In this document: positions 8,034 to 17,335 of the stretch, piece by piece
Layout: each line of letters starts with the position of its first letter
Position numbering within the stretch: the first letter of the stretch is position 1
DNA from: an uncultured Lachnospiraceae bacterium
Lineage (GTDB): Bacteria > Bacillota > Clostridia > Lachnospirales > Lachnospiraceae
Assembly: GCA_947648875.1 (NCBI GenBank)
Contig: CANSPM010000008.1
Location: forward strand, 31,361-95,360
Direction of reading: 5' to 3'
DNA: 64,000 nt
Program-made: the position numbers and the translations under genes
Notes under the pieces: generated by a model
The model's input: only the letters and a program-made list of their open reading frames with translations
Told to the model about the DNA's origin: nothing
Database searches by the model: none

Positions 8034-8931
8034 CGATCTGGGCCTCCGCCTCCGCCTCGGTCAGTCCCAGAGTCATCAGCTTCACAATCTGGTCTCCGGC
8101 GATCTTGCCGATGGCAGCCTCATGAATCAGTTCCGCATCCAGATGATTGGCTGTGATTTCCGGGACGGCGCTGATTTTGGCGTTGTCCATAATGATGGCA
8201 TCGCATTCGGAGTGCCCTGCGCAGCGGTTGTTTCCGTTAATTTTCGCTAGGAACAGCTGACGGGAGTCGTCTCTCGCCACCGCGCGTGAGATCACATTGG
8301 CGCTGGACCCTTCCCCGTTTAAGTCTACGTCAAAGGAAGTTTCCGCGTACTGCCTGCCATGGGTCATCAGTTTCTCTGTGACGACGATTTTCGCCCCGTC
8401 CGCCAGTGTTGCCCGGGTGGAGCGCCTGGTGGAGTCCACTCCCCGGATCTGCACGGTCTCCAGTTCCATGAAGCTGTTTTCGCCCAGTTCCACCACGGTT
8501 TCAGGATTCATGACCCGCTCGCCGGTTCCTTCTCCGGAGCCGTAATGTTTCTCCACATATTTTACATGAGCGTTTTTCCCCACATAGAATGTGTGGACTC
8601 CGTCATGTCTGGACATCTCATCGCCGCTGTTGTGGATGCCGCAGCCGGCTACGATGGTTACATCGCAGTCGTCTCCGATATAAAAATCGTTGTAGACCAT
8701 TTCGGTCAATCCGCTCTGGCTCAATACCACGGGAATGTGTACGCTCTCTTTTTTGGTGCCGGGTTTGATGATGATGTCAATGCCGGATTTGTCCTCCTTG
8801 GTGACAATATCAATATGAGCGGTGGTACTGCGGGCCACGGCTTCGCCGTTGGCCCGGATATTATAGGCTCCGGCGGGTATTTCGTGCAGTCCCGTCACCT
8901 GTTTAAGCAGTTCTTTCTGTATCGCGTCCAT
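8014..8931 (-). CDS. SufB/SufD-family Fe-S cluster scaffold protein
   Basis: Part of a two-gene SUF system that assembles iron-sulfur clusters together with the SufC ATPase encoded just upstream. The 305-residue protein is mainly a beta-helix core (about 60-290), with SufB/D-type stretches such as SGDEMSRHDGVHTF, GENSFMELETVQIRGVDSTRR and the C-terminal AELIHEAAIGKIAGDQIVKL. It lacks the long N-terminal part of SufB in five-gene operons, matching the minimal SmsCB type of archaea and clostridia. The ATG at 8931 is supported by AGGAGGG eight bases upstream. The gap to sufC is 17 bp, so the genes should be co-translated. Confidence 0.88.
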   Translation of the reverse strand: MDAIQKELLKQVTGLHEIPAGAYNIRANGEAVARSTTAHIDIVTKEDKSGIDIIIKPGTKKESVHIPVVLSQSGLTEMVYNDFYIGDDCDVTIVAGCGIHNSGDEMSRHDGVHTFYVGKNAHVKYVEKHYGSGEGTGERVMNPETVVELGENSFMELETVQIRGVDSTRRSTRATLADGAKIVVTEKLMTHGRQYAETSFDVDLNGEGSSANVISRAVARDDSRQLFLAKINGNNRCAGHSECDAIIMDNAKISAVPEITANHLDAELIHEAAIGKIAGDQIVKLMTLGLTEAEAEAQIVNGFLK

Positions 8932-8948
8932 ATAGAATCCCTCCTGTT

Positions 8949-9680
8949 TCACTGCACTTCCTGATAAAAGCGGCAGCTGCCCGTGTCCTGTAGCAGTTCC
9001 GGCAGAATACTTTCCCTGCGGCCCTGGGCCTTTACCTGACCGCCGGAGATCACCACAATTTCGTCCGCTATATTCAGAATACGTTCCTGGTGGGAGATGA
9101 TGATCAGGGAACGGTGGTCGTCGGCGTCGTGCAGTTCTTCAAAGACCTTGATCAGACTGTTGAAACTCCACAGGTCAATGCCGGCTTCCGGCTCGTCGAA
9201 CACGGACAGAGGGGTGTTTCGCGCCAGAACCGTGGCGATCTCAATGCGCTTTAACTCTCCGCCGGATAAGCTGGCGTCCACGTCTCTGCCTATATAATCT
9301 CTGGCGCAGAGTCCTACTTTGGACAGATACTCGCAAGCCCCTGCGGTGGAGAGAGCGTCTCCGGCGGACAGAGTGATCAGGTCCCTGACCTTGATCCCCT
9401 TAAAACGCACGGGTTGCTGAAACGCAAAACTGATGCCGCATTTGGCCCGCTGGGTGATGGACAACTCCGTGATATCCTGCCCGTTAAAGAGAATCCGACC
9501 GCCGGTGGGTTTCTCGATGCCCATAATCAGTTTGGCGAGAGTGGACTTGCCTCCGCCGTTGGGGCCGGTGATCACGATAAAGCGGTGATTGTCGATGGTC
9601 AGATTCAGGTTTTTGATAATCTCTTTTCGGGAGTCGGATGCATCCGCCACCTGAAAGGAGAGATTCTCTAATTGCAGCAT
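8949..9680 (-). CDS. sufC: Fe-S cluster assembly ATPase SufC
   Basis: An ABC-type ATPase that drives the conformational change of the SufB/D scaffold during cluster assembly in the cytosol. The 243-residue protein has Walker A GPNGGGKST (about 38-46), the ABC signature SLSGGELKRIEIA, Walker B LSVFDEPEAGID and the switch His in IIISHQERIL. These match SufC rather than an exporter. The ATG at 9680 follows GGAGGT; a longer frame upstream has no site. It is first in a two-gene operon with the SufB/D-like protein. Confidence 0.92.
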   Translation of the reverse strand: MLQLENLSFQVADASDSRKEIIKNLNLTIDNHRFIVITGPNGGGKSTLAKLIMGIEKPTGGRILFNGQDITELSITQRAKCGISFAFQQPVRFKGIKVRDLITLSAGDALSTAGACEYLSKVGLCARDYIGRDVDASLSGGELKRIEIATVLARNTPLSVFDEPEAGIDLWSFNSLIKVFEELHDADDHRSLIIISHQERILNIADEIVVISGGQVKAQGRRESILPELLQDTGSCRFYQEVQ

Positions 9681-10048
9681 ATATACCTCCTCAAAATTTA
9701 CAGGAAAATTGTATCTCCATTGTCCGCGCAACAAGATGCCAACTGCCGTACAGGAAGCCGGGAAATCCATTAACTGCCATCCCTCGATTTGGCGTGTCAC
9801 GATGCGCGCCGTAATCAGAAAAGGCAGTTGCGGAGCACGGAACGCGTTCGTGCCATGATTTTACGCAACGGCGCAAATGCAACGCAGAAGAGTTAAATGC
9901 GGAGCATTTAACTCATTATAGCACATATTATAAAAAATTACAGATAATTTCAGATGGATTTATTCTATCATTTTTAAAATAAGCATGTTATAATACTTAA
10001 GTACTAGAAATTGTATGTATCTAACATTTGTGAATCGGGAGGTCGGAG
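9681..10048. other. Non-coding interval with nested inverted repeats
   Basis: I see no gene. GCACG-GAACGCGTTC-GTGC (about 9835-9853) is a nearly perfect palindrome. GAGTTAAATGC (9890-9900) and GCATTTAACTC (9904-9914) form a perfect 11-bp inverted repeat with a 3-nt gap, and a TATAAT lies at 9989-9994 before the chemoreceptor. The hairpins have no T run on the sufC side, so they may be operators or a small repeat element rather than terminators. Confidence 0.45.
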
Positions 10049-11518
10049 ATGAAATTGACAGAAAAAGCGTATATTAACAGGGCCGCTATTTTATGCCATA
10101 CAATTGTTGACATAGCGCTGGCTCTCGCCTATATGCTGGAGTTGTTTAAAGGTACCAGGACAACAGGGTACATATGTGTTTATACGGCGCTGTGCGTAGT
10201 ACCGGTTATTGTGGAATGGATTTTGTTCGGAAGGAACTCTGAAAGCGGGCTGATCAGGCATGTGATCGCTGTGTGTTACGGCATGTTATATGTTTTTACC
10301 ATTTTCACGGCCAACAGTGTCACAAATTTCGTGTACGCGGTCCCCATGTTTGTGGTTTTGCTTCTGTATTCCGATGTACGTTTCAGCGTGTTGTATTGCG
10401 GAACTCTTTGTCTGATGAATATATTGGATGTGGCATATGTGGCCGTGACGGTGGGGTATGCCGCTGACCAGATTGCGGATGTGGAGATTCGGACCACCAG
10501 CATCATCCTGATTGCCATGTTCTGTATTATGACCACAATATATCTGAACAGACTGAATAAGGGCAAACTGGCTAATCTGAACGCGGAGAAGGATAAGTCC
10601 ACGCAGATGCTTAACAGCACCTTGCAGTTGGCAGGACGGATCAGCCGGGGCATTGAGCAGGTGACGGAGAAGATGGAACTGTTAGATCAGTCGGTTTTAC
10701 ATATTCAGGGTTCCATGAAAGAGGTGACGCAGGGCAGCACGGAGACTGCGGACTCCGTTCAGCAGCAGATGGTTCGCACGGAGGAAATTCAGAACCATAT
10801 CGCCAGAGTGAAGGAGAACGCGGCTACCATTGACAGAGGAATTGACGACGCGGCGGGAATGATCCAGAAGGGCCAGAAAAACATAGATTCCATGACGGAG
10901 CAGGTGCAAAATTCCATTGCGGCTAATGACACTGTGATCAGAAGGATGAAGGATCTGAGCATACAGACAGAGAAGATGAATACGATCATAGAGATGATCA
11001 CCGGTATCACGGATCAGACCAGTCTGTTGTCTCTGAACGCCAGCATCGAGGCGGCCAGGGCAGGGGATGCCGGAAAGGGTTTTGCGGTGGTGGCGGGAGA
11101 GATCTCATCCCTGGCAAGTCAGACGAAATCCGCAACCGTCAACATTACGGAACTGATTCAGAATATCAATGCGGAGCTGAGAGAAGTGTCTGCCGCCATT
11201 GATCTGGCGACAGACAGCAGCCGGACTCACGCGGCTACGGCCAGGGAGGTGCGGGACAGCTTTGAGCGCATTGCTGACATGACAAAAAATATTGGCATAC
11301 AGACCGGCGCGATGAAGGAGACAGTGATGAATCTGGATTCGGCCAATGCCGGTATCGTGGAGAGCATTCAGACGATTTCCGCGATCACGGAGGAGGTGTC
11401 CGCCCATTCCAGTGAGACTTATGAAGCCTGCGAGAAAAACAGCAGCATGGTTTCCGAGGTGACAGGCATTGTGGAGAACCTGAACGAGGAGACGAAAAGA
11501 ATTAGGACAGATTATTAG
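10049..11518 (+). CDS. Methyl-accepting chemotaxis protein with six membrane segments (copy 1)
   Basis: A chemoreceptor-like signalling protein of 489 residues. Six hydrophobic segments (about 12-31, 41-58, 69-86, 93-107, 112-133, 147-165) are joined by short loops, so there is no extracellular sensor domain. A cytoplasmic coiled coil and the signalling tip follow, with DQTSLLSLNASIEAARAG and [17 protein letters not shown]. No HAMP domain is obvious. The cue may be membrane state, proton or ion flux, or a ligand bound within the membrane (inference). GGGAGG precedes the ATG. A very similar copy starts 270 bp after its end. Confidence 0.88.
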   Translation: MKLTEKAYINRAAILCHTIVDIALALAYMLELFKGTRTTGYICVYTALCVVPVIVEWILFGRNSESGLIRHVIAVCYGMLYVFTIFTANSVTNFVYAVPMFVVLLLYSDVRFSVLYCGTLCLMNILDVAYVAVTVGYAADQIADVEIRTTSIILIAMFCIMTTIYLNRLNKGKLANLNAEKDKSTQMLNSTLQLAGRISRGIEQVTEKMELLDQSVLHIQGSMKEVTQGSTETADSVQQQMVRTEEIQNHIARVKENAATIDRGIDDAAGMIQKGQKNIDSMTEQVQNSIAANDTVIRRMKDLSIQTEKMNTIIEMITGITDQTSLLSLNASIEAARAGDAGKGFAVVAGEISSLASQTKSATVNITELIQNINAELREVSAAIDLATDSSRTHAATAREVRDSFERIADMTKNIGIQTGAMKETVMNLDSANAGIVESIQTISAITEEVSAHSSETYEACEKNSSMVSEVTGIVENLNEETKRIRTDY

Positions 11519-11554
11519 TAGCCCAATGTTCATGAGTGCATGACCGTGTCCTTT

Positions 11555-11586
11555 AAATGGGGAGCCTTGAAAAAGGTTTCCCATTT
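11555..11586 (+). terminator. Hairpin between the tandem chemoreceptor genes
   Basis: AAATGGGGAGCCT (11555-11567) pairs with AGGTTTCCCATTT (11574-11586), with two G-U or mismatch positions. No T run follows on the plus strand, so termination would be weak. It may also be a processing or stability hairpin. Confidence 0.4.
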
Positions 11587-11787
11587 CTTAGTCATGACAA
11601 TATAATTCTTTCGGACAGTGGAATCAATTGCCATCATAATCTCCTGTAAACAAGACAAAATTGGCAGGAAAAAGAACAAAATTGACATTTCCTTTTTAAA
11701 AAAAATATGTTATAACTGTTATGTAACCGATTTTATATCATATATGAAACGAAACTATTTGGACTATTCAGGAGGAAGGAGTCAAAA

Positions 11788-13251
11788 ATGTCTGAGAAAG
11801 CCTATATTAACAGGACGGCTGTCACATGCCATACAATTATTGACCTGGTTCTTTCAATGGCCTATATGGTGGAATTGCTAAAAGGGGCCAGAACGGTGGG
11901 GTACATATGCCTGTTTGCAGCGATATGTCTTGTGCCTGTGATCACAGAGTGGATATTATATAAGAGGAATCCCGACAGCGGGCTTATCATGCACATAATA
12001 GCCATTTGCTATGGTATCCTCTATATATTTGCTCTTTTTACAGCAAACAGCATTACCAACTTTGTATATGCGGTTCCCATGTTTGTTGTTTTGCTTCTTT
12101 ATTCCAATGTACGTTTTACCGCTCTGTTTGGCGGAACTCTTTTTTTGTTCAATTTGTTGAATATCGCGTATGTGGCTATGACGGTGGGGTACGCGCCTGA
12201 ACAGATTGCGGATGTGGAGATTCGCGTGGCCTGCATTCTTCTGGTTGCTGTCTTTTGCGTTATGACCACAGGGTGCCTGAATAAATTGAATAAAAGTAAG
12301 CTCGCCAATCTGAATGCGGAAAAAGATAAATCTACACAGATGCTGCACGATACACTGGAGTTGGCAGGGCAGATCAGCCAGGGGATCGGGCAGGTGACGG
12401 AAAAGATGGAGAGGCTTGATCAGTCGGTTTCCCATATCCAGGGGTCCATGAAGGAAGTGACCCAGGGCAGTGTTGAGACGGCAGATTCCGTGCAGCATCA
12501 GATGGTTCGCACGGAGGAGATTCAGGGTCATATCGTGAAAGTGAAGGAAAACGCGCATATCATTGACCAGGGAGTGGAGGACGCCGCCGATATGATTAGC
12601 GAGGGGCGCAAAGACATAGATGCCATGGCGCGGCAGGTACAAAAATCCATGGCGGCCAACGACACTGTGATCAGCAGGATGGAGGATCTGAGCGTACAGA
12701 CGGAGAAGATGAATACCATTATTGAGATGATCACCGGAATCGCGGACCAGACCAGCCTGCTGTCCCTGAATGCCAGCATCGAGGCGGCCAGAGCAGGGGA
12801 TGCCGGAAAAGGTTTTGCGGTGGTGGCGGGGGAGATTTCTTCTCTGGCAAGCCAGACCAAGTCCGCGACCGTAAATATTACGGAACTGATTCAGGGCATC
12901 AACGAGGAGTTAAAAGAGGTGTCTGCCGCCATCGACCTGGTGACGGACAGCAACAAATCTCATGCCGCAACAGCAAGGAAAGTGTTGGGGAGTTTTGAAA
13001 AGATAGCCAGGATGACGCAGGACATCGGATTGCAGACCGGCGCCATGAAGGTGACCGTAAACAGCCTGGAGACGGCCAATGCCGGTATTGTGGAAAACAT
13101 ACAGACCATATCTTCCATCACGGAGGAGGTGTCCGCGCATTCCAGCGAGACATATGAAGCCTGTGAGATAAACAGCAGTATGGTATCAGAAGTGACAGCC
13201 ATTGTGGAGAATTTAAATGAACAGACGAAAAAAATTAAAAAAAGCTATTGA
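11788..13251 (+). CDS. Methyl-accepting chemotaxis protein with six membrane segments (copy 2)
   Basis: A 487-residue paralogue of the preceding gene with the same plan: six membrane segments, no sensor loop, and a coiled-coil signalling domain with DQTSLLSLNASIEAARAG. By eye about three quarters of the residues are identical. Blocks such as TNFVYAVPMFVVLLLYS and GYICL are nearly unchanged, which suggests a fairly recent duplication or continued gene conversion. Each copy has its own ribosome site (GGAGGAAGG here). The stop codon overlaps the -35 box of the tRNA promoter that follows. Confidence 0.88.
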   Translation: MSEKAYINRTAVTCHTIIDLVLSMAYMVELLKGARTVGYICLFAAICLVPVITEWILYKRNPDSGLIMHIIAICYGILYIFALFTANSITNFVYAVPMFVVLLLYSNVRFTALFGGTLFLFNLLNIAYVAMTVGYAPEQIADVEIRVACILLVAVFCVMTTGCLNKLNKSKLANLNAEKDKSTQMLHDTLELAGQISQGIGQVTEKMERLDQSVSHIQGSMKEVTQGSVETADSVQHQMVRTEEIQGHIVKVKENAHIIDQGVEDAADMISEGRKDIDAMARQVQKSMAANDTVISRMEDLSVQTEKMNTIIEMITGIADQTSLLSLNASIEAARAGDAGKGFAVVAGEISSLASQTKSATVNITELIQGINEELKEVSAAIDLVTDSNKSHAATARKVLGSFEKIARMTQDIGLQTGAMKVTVNSLETANAGIVENIQTISSITEEVSAHSSETYEACEINSSMVSEVTAIVENLNEQTKKIKKSY

Positions 13252-13276
13252 CATTTGGTTCAGAACTTAGTACAAT
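13248..13276 (+). promoter_or_regulatory. tRNA-Arg promoter
   Basis: TTGACA (13248-13253), a 17-bp spacer and TACAAT (13271-13276) lie about 30 bp upstream of the tRNA. The -35 box overlaps the stop codon of the chemoreceptor gene. Confidence 0.8.
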
Positions 13277-13306
13277 AACTAATGTTGCAGGGATTACTTG
13301 TAACAT

Positions 13307-13380
13307 GTGCGTTTAGCTCAGCTGGATAGAGCGTTTGGCTACGGACCAAAAGGTCGGGGGTTCGAATCCTCTAACGCACA
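13307..13380 (+). tRNA. tRNA-Arg (anticodon ACG)
   Basis: A 74-nt cloverleaf. The acceptor GTGCGTT pairs with AACGCAC and the D arm is GCTC...GAGC. The anticodon stem is TTTGG/CCAAA with loop CTACGGA, and the T arm contains GGTTCGAATCC. Anticodon ACG, read as ICG after deamination, decodes CGU, CGC and CGA. The 3' CCA is not encoded and must be added by the CCA enzyme. A hairpin terminator follows. Confidence 0.95.
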
Positions 13381-13394
13381 CTGTATATCAGGAT

Positions 13395-13432
13395 GACGGG
13401 AAAGTCTGGAAAACAGACGTTCCCGTCTCTTT
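13395..13432 (+). terminator. Terminator of the tRNA transcript
   Basis: GACGGGAA (13395-13402) pairs with TTCCCGTC (13420-13427), and an inner GTCTG/CAGAC stem extends the hairpin. A T-rich tail (TCTTTATTT) follows. Confidence 0.8.
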
Positions 13433-13573
13433 ATTTGCGACAATGGAATTTTACAGAGCCTGTATTCTATTCGCTTTGTAAGTTGAAGGGTCTCATATAA
13501 AGGATGGGACGGCGAGGTATAGAGGGGGATGATAAAATTCCGCGCAATAGATATCGGTAAAAACAGATAGTGA

Positions 13574-13603
13574 TTGACAAGCAGGGACAGTAACTTTTAT
13601 AAT
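13574..13603 (+). promoter_or_regulatory. Promoter of the dCache chemoreceptor gene
   Basis: TTGACA (13574-13579), an 18-bp spacer and TATAAT (13598-13603) lie about 85 bp upstream of the start. Confidence 0.75.
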
Positions 13604-13686
13604 AGTTATTACATCAGTAAGAACGGCTGAATGTGCAGGTCCGAATGTCTCATATTTCAGCCATGAAAGCAGGGGGGAACATTGAA

Positions 13687-15663
13687 ATGAAAAGCATTCG
13701 AACCAAAATCACAGTATCTCTTATTCTGACTGTTTTGATCGGTCTGGTCGCATCCGGGTCTTCAGGCATTTCGCTGAACTATCACAGTACCATGTCCACG
13801 GTGGAGCAGATGATGCGCGAGACGGCCGTTCTGGCAGCCGGGCGGGCGCAGCAGGAACTGGAGGTCTATAAGAACGTTGTCATGGAGGTGGGCTGTATTC
13901 CGCAATTATCCGATCCCAAGGTATCGGTGGAAGAAAAGAGAGCCATTATCGACGGACGTGTATCCATGCATGATTTTCAGAGAGGAAATATTGTCGGAGC
14001 GGACGGCATCAGCATTTTTGACGGAAAAGATTATTCGGACCGTGAGTATGTCCAGCAGGCCATGCAGGGAAAGGTTTTTGTGTCGGAGCCTCTGATCAGC
14101 AAGATCACGGGGGAACTGTCCATTATGGTGGCGGCGCCTCTGTACGAGGAAGGAGACTATGGGAAATCCATTGCGGGCGTGGTATATTTTGTCCCCCACG
14201 AAACCTTCCTGAACGATATTGTATCCGCGATTCAGATCGGTGAAAACAGCAGGGCTTACATGATAAATAAATCCGGCGACACGATTGCCGATATTACGCT
14301 GGATACGATTACGGTACAAAACATAGAGGCGGAGGCGCAGAGCGATCCTTCTCTGCGGGAGTTGGCGGCCATTCATGCCGAGATGCGTCAGGGGAGGAAC
14401 GGCTTCGGAGGCTACACCAGCGGAGATAACAAAATGTTCGCGGCCTATGCGCCCGTGTTGAACACCGACGGATGGAGCATCGCGGTGACGGCGCCCCAGA
14501 TCAATTATCTTGCGTCCACCCGGGACGCGATGGTCATCAATATTGTGGTGATTGTGGTATCCATATTGATTTCCGCAGGGGTCGCTCTGGCGCTGGCTCT
14601 CAATATCGGCAATCCCATGAAGGCCTGTGTAAACCGGATGAAACTGCTTGTGGAGGGTGATCTGGAGACCCCAATGCCCAAGATCAGAAACAGGGACGAA
14701 ACGGGTGTGCTTGTCAGATCCACCGAGTCTCTGGTGGAAGGACTGCGTACCGTTATCGGAGATATCAGTTATCTGCTCAATGAAATGGCGAATCAGAACC
14801 TGAATGTCCGCACAAAGCATGAGGAAGTATATGTGGGCAGTTTTCGGGATATTTTGTTCTCCATGCGCAATATGAAAGTTGAATTGAGCAACGCCATGCG
14901 CCAGGTCAATCATTCCGCTGAAGAGGTGGCAAGCGCCAGCAATCAATTGTCTTCAAGTGCCCAGACTCTTAGCCAGGGCACTACGGAACAGGCCAGTTCG
15001 GTACAGGAGCTGGCATCGCGGATCAGCATTATCTCCGAGGAGGTAAAAAATACGGCAAACGGCGCGCTGGAGGTCAGGAGCCAGACTCATCAGACCGGCG
15101 AAGAGGTCTTACTGTGTAATCAGAAGATGCAGAATCTGGTAGAGGCCATGGGAAGGATTCAGACCAGTTCCGAGGAAATCGCAAAGATTCTTAAGACAAT
15201 AGACGATATTGCGTTCCAGACCAATATACTTGCCCTGAACGCCGCAGTGGAGGCGGCCAGAGCGGGCAGCGCGGGGAAGGGCTTTGCCGTTGTTGCGGAG
15301 GAGGTGCGCAGTCTGGCCGGTAAATCCGCCGAGGCGGCTAAAAATACGTCGGAACTTATTGCGCATTCTACGGATGCGGTACATATCGGTACGGAAATTG
15401 CTCAAAATACGGCGGATGTTCTCCTTGGTGTGGTTAACAGTATACAGTCCGTGGTAGGCGCCATCGACCATATTGCGGTGGTGTCCAACGAGCAGTCAGA
15501 ATCGGTTGAGCAGGTCTCTTTGGGGATCAATCAGATTTCAGTGGTGGTACAGAGCAACAGCGCCACAGCGGAGGAAGGCGCGGCTGCGAGTGAACAGCTT
15601 TCCGCCGAGGCTATCTGCCTGAAAGAACTGGTGAATCAGTTCACACTTGCTCCGGAACGATAG
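13687..15663 (+). CDS. Methyl-accepting chemotaxis protein with dCache sensor
   Basis: A 658-residue transmembrane chemoreceptor. A first membrane helix (about 10-30) is followed by an extracellular double-Cache domain (about 35-275, with [12 protein letters not shown] and DREYVQQAM typical of dCache). A second helix (about 282-305), a HAMP segment after [14 protein letters not shown], and a long coiled coil follow. The tip reads [18 protein letters not shown], close to the family consensus. Such Cache domains often bind amino acids or small organic acids, but the ligand is not predictable here. The ATG at 13687 follows AGGGGGG; earlier ATGs have no site. Confidence 0.92.
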   Translation: MKSIRTKITVSLILTVLIGLVASGSSGISLNYHSTMSTVEQMMRETAVLAAGRAQQELEVYKNVVMEVGCIPQLSDPKVSVEEKRAIIDGRVSMHDFQRGNIVGADGISIFDGKDYSDREYVQQAMQGKVFVSEPLISKITGELSIMVAAPLYEEGDYGKSIAGVVYFVPHETFLNDIVSAIQIGENSRAYMINKSGDTIADITLDTITVQNIEAEAQSDPSLRELAAIHAEMRQGRNGFGGYTSGDNKMFAAYAPVLNTDGWSIAVTAPQINYLASTRDAMVINIVVIVVSILISAGVALALALNIGNPMKACVNRMKLLVEGDLETPMPKIRNRDETGVLVRSTESLVEGLRTVIGDISYLLNEMANQNLNVRTKHEEVYVGSFRDILFSMRNMKVELSNAMRQVNHSAEEVASASNQLSSSAQTLSQGTTEQASSVQELASRISIISEEVKNTANGALEVRSQTHQTGEEVLLCNQKMQNLVEAMGRIQTSSEEIAKILKTIDDIAFQTNILALNAAVEAARAGSAGKGFAVVAEEVRSLAGKSAEAAKNTSELIAHSTDAVHIGTEIAQNTADVLLGVVNSIQSVVGAIDHIAVVSNEQSESVEQVSLGINQISVVVQSNSATAEEGAAASEQLSAEAICLKELVNQFTLAPER

Positions 15664-15850
15664 TTCTGCCATGAATAAGGACCGCCGGTTACTTTCGGCG
15701 CGGGGTTTCGTGACCCTGGCCGGAAGTGGCCAGCGGTATTTTTGTATAGAGCGGATTGTTTTGACAGATAGCTTGCGGCTGCTTCGCAAGTGTGATAATA
15801 TTTTTACAAGGTATGGATTTTTTCAGATATGTACAATGAGGTGGAGAGAG

Positions 15851-16138
15851 ATGGAGGAATCCCGGTCTCAGCGATATTGCAGGAAATGTCTGACCAGAGA
15901 AATGGTCGGACAGGAGGAATATTTTAAGACGCTACAGGCGTATATTTCGAACATTGAGGCGGATCACAAGGTTTCGGAGGAACTGTATGAGGAGAGACTG
16001 GAGTTCTGTAGGGAATGCGAAATGTTGTTTCAGGGTATGTGCCGGGTCTGCGGATGTTATGTGGAACTGAGGGCGGCCATGAAAAAAAATGCCTGTCCCA
16101 GGCACAGGTGGGAGCAGGCGGACAGGGAGGGGTTCTGA
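15851..16138 (+). CDS. Small Cys-rich protein (DUF6171-like)
   Basis: A 95-residue cytoplasmic protein with three Cys clusters: CRKC near the start, then CREC and CRVCGC in FQGMCRVCGCYVELRAAMKK. A final Cys-Pro-x-His (CPRH) completes a likely zinc site. This resembles the DUF6171 group of small clostridial proteins; the assignment is from memory of the pattern. The ATG at 15851 is chosen for the purine-rich GGTGGAGAGAG before it. Its stop overlaps the next start as TGATG, so it is translationally coupled to a nucleotidyltransferase-like gene. Confidence 0.65.
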   Translation: MEESRSQRYCRKCLTREMVGQEEYFKTLQAYISNIEADHKVSEELYEERLEFCRECEMLFQGMCRVCGCYVELRAAMKKNACPRHRWEQADREGF

Positions 16139-17160
16139 TGGATTTTCATAAACTGATGCGGTCGAAAACCTATGATTTTCTGCGGACAAATCCTCGTCTG
16201 GGGGACAGAATTATGCTGTTGGGACTGGGGGGCAGTTACGCCTATGGCACTAACAATGAAAACAGTGATATCGACTTCCGTGGGGTGACATTACCGCTGC
16301 CTTCGGATCTGCTTGGTCTGACGGAATTTGAGCAATATGAGGACAGGGAGACGGACACGGTCATTTATTCCTTCAATAAGATTGTAAAGCTGTTGCTGGA
16401 CTGTAACCCCAACACCTGCGAGATTCTGGGGCTGGATGAGGAGCAGTACCTGATTAAATCTCCTCTTGGACAGGAACTGGTGGACAACAGCGGTCTGTTC
16501 CTGTCCAAGAGGGCAGCCAGGTCTTTTGGCGGCTATGCCGGGGCCCAGCTGCGCAGGCTACAGAATGCCATTGCCAGAGATTCCATGCCCCAGAGGGAGC
16601 GGGAGAGGCATATCCTGCGTTCCGTGCAGAACGCGCTGGAGGATTTTCAGCGGAAATATGGGCATTCAGAGCTGGGGAGCGTCCGCCTGTATATTGACAC
16701 GGCGGTAAATCCGGACATGGAGACAGAAATTTTTGTGGACGCGCATTACAGCCATATGCCCCTGCGGGACTATGAAAATATGTGGTCCGCCATGAATACG
16801 GTGGTCAGAGACTATGATAAAATCGGCAAGCGCAATCGCAAAAAGGACGACAACCATCTGAACAAGCATGCCATGCATCTGATCCGGCTGTTTATGATGG
16901 CCGTTGACATCCTGGAAAAGGGGAAGATTATAACCCACCGGAAGGGCGATCTGGAGCTGCTGATGAAGATACGCAGCGGAGGATACCTACAGGAAGACGG
17001 TACTTTTGCGGAGGAATTTTATGAGATCCTGGCGGAGTATGAGCGGAAGCTGGAGACTGCCACCAGACAGAGCTTTCTGCCTGACCAGCCGGACATGGAG
17101 AAAGTGGAGGCCTTTGTGGAGCGCGTGAACAGACAGGCCATAGAGCAGGATGGCATATGA
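16138..17160 (+). CDS. Nucleotidyltransferase-superfamily protein (RlaP/YcgL-like), copy A
   Basis: A 340-residue protein with the DNA polymerase beta-type fold signature GLGGSYAYGTNNENSDIDFRG: the G-S pair and the D-x-D metal ligands at about residues 29-48. The rest is helical (KIVKLLLDCNPNTCEILGL) and matches the YcgL/RlaP group (COG3541 type), some of which sit in RNA-repair operons. The substrate is unknown. It is coupled to the Cys-rich gene upstream by a TGATG overlap, and a second member of the superfamily lies 175 bp downstream. Confidence 0.78.
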   Translation: MDFHKLMRSKTYDFLRTNPRLGDRIMLLGLGGSYAYGTNNENSDIDFRGVTLPLPSDLLGLTEFEQYEDRETDTVIYSFNKIVKLLLDCNPNTCEILGLDEEQYLIKSPLGQELVDNSGLFLSKRAARSFGGYAGAQLRRLQNAIARDSMPQRERERHILRSVQNALEDFQRKYGHSELGSVRLYIDTAVNPDMETEIFVDAHYSHMPLRDYENMWSAMNTVVRDYDKIGKRNRKKDDNHLNKHAMHLIRLFMMAVDILEKGKIITHRKGDLELLMKIRSGGYLQEDGTFAEEFYEILAEYERKLETATRQSFLPDQPDMEKVEAFVERVNRQAIEQDGI

Positions 17161-17335
17161 GGGGATCTGGGAGAATCGGTGAAGTTGGTCTATTGACAAA
17201 GGGCGTGTAGAAAACAGTCAGCGGTGGCGCGCTGGAGAGAATCCGGCAACAATAGCGGAAGGAGCGTTCGGGAGACTGCATTTCCACGAAGGGGCAGGAT
17301 AATTTTACAGCCGGAAGGGGCAGGGAGGTGACAGG

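Noticed and set aside
13307..13380. tRNA-Arg as the integration site of the element
   Set aside because: No integrase or repeat of the tRNA 3' end lies nearby. The element is 37 kb away, in rlmD.
13906..14946. Minus-strand open frame inside the dCache chemoreceptor
   Set aside because: Shadow frame; the chemoreceptor frame has all expected domains.
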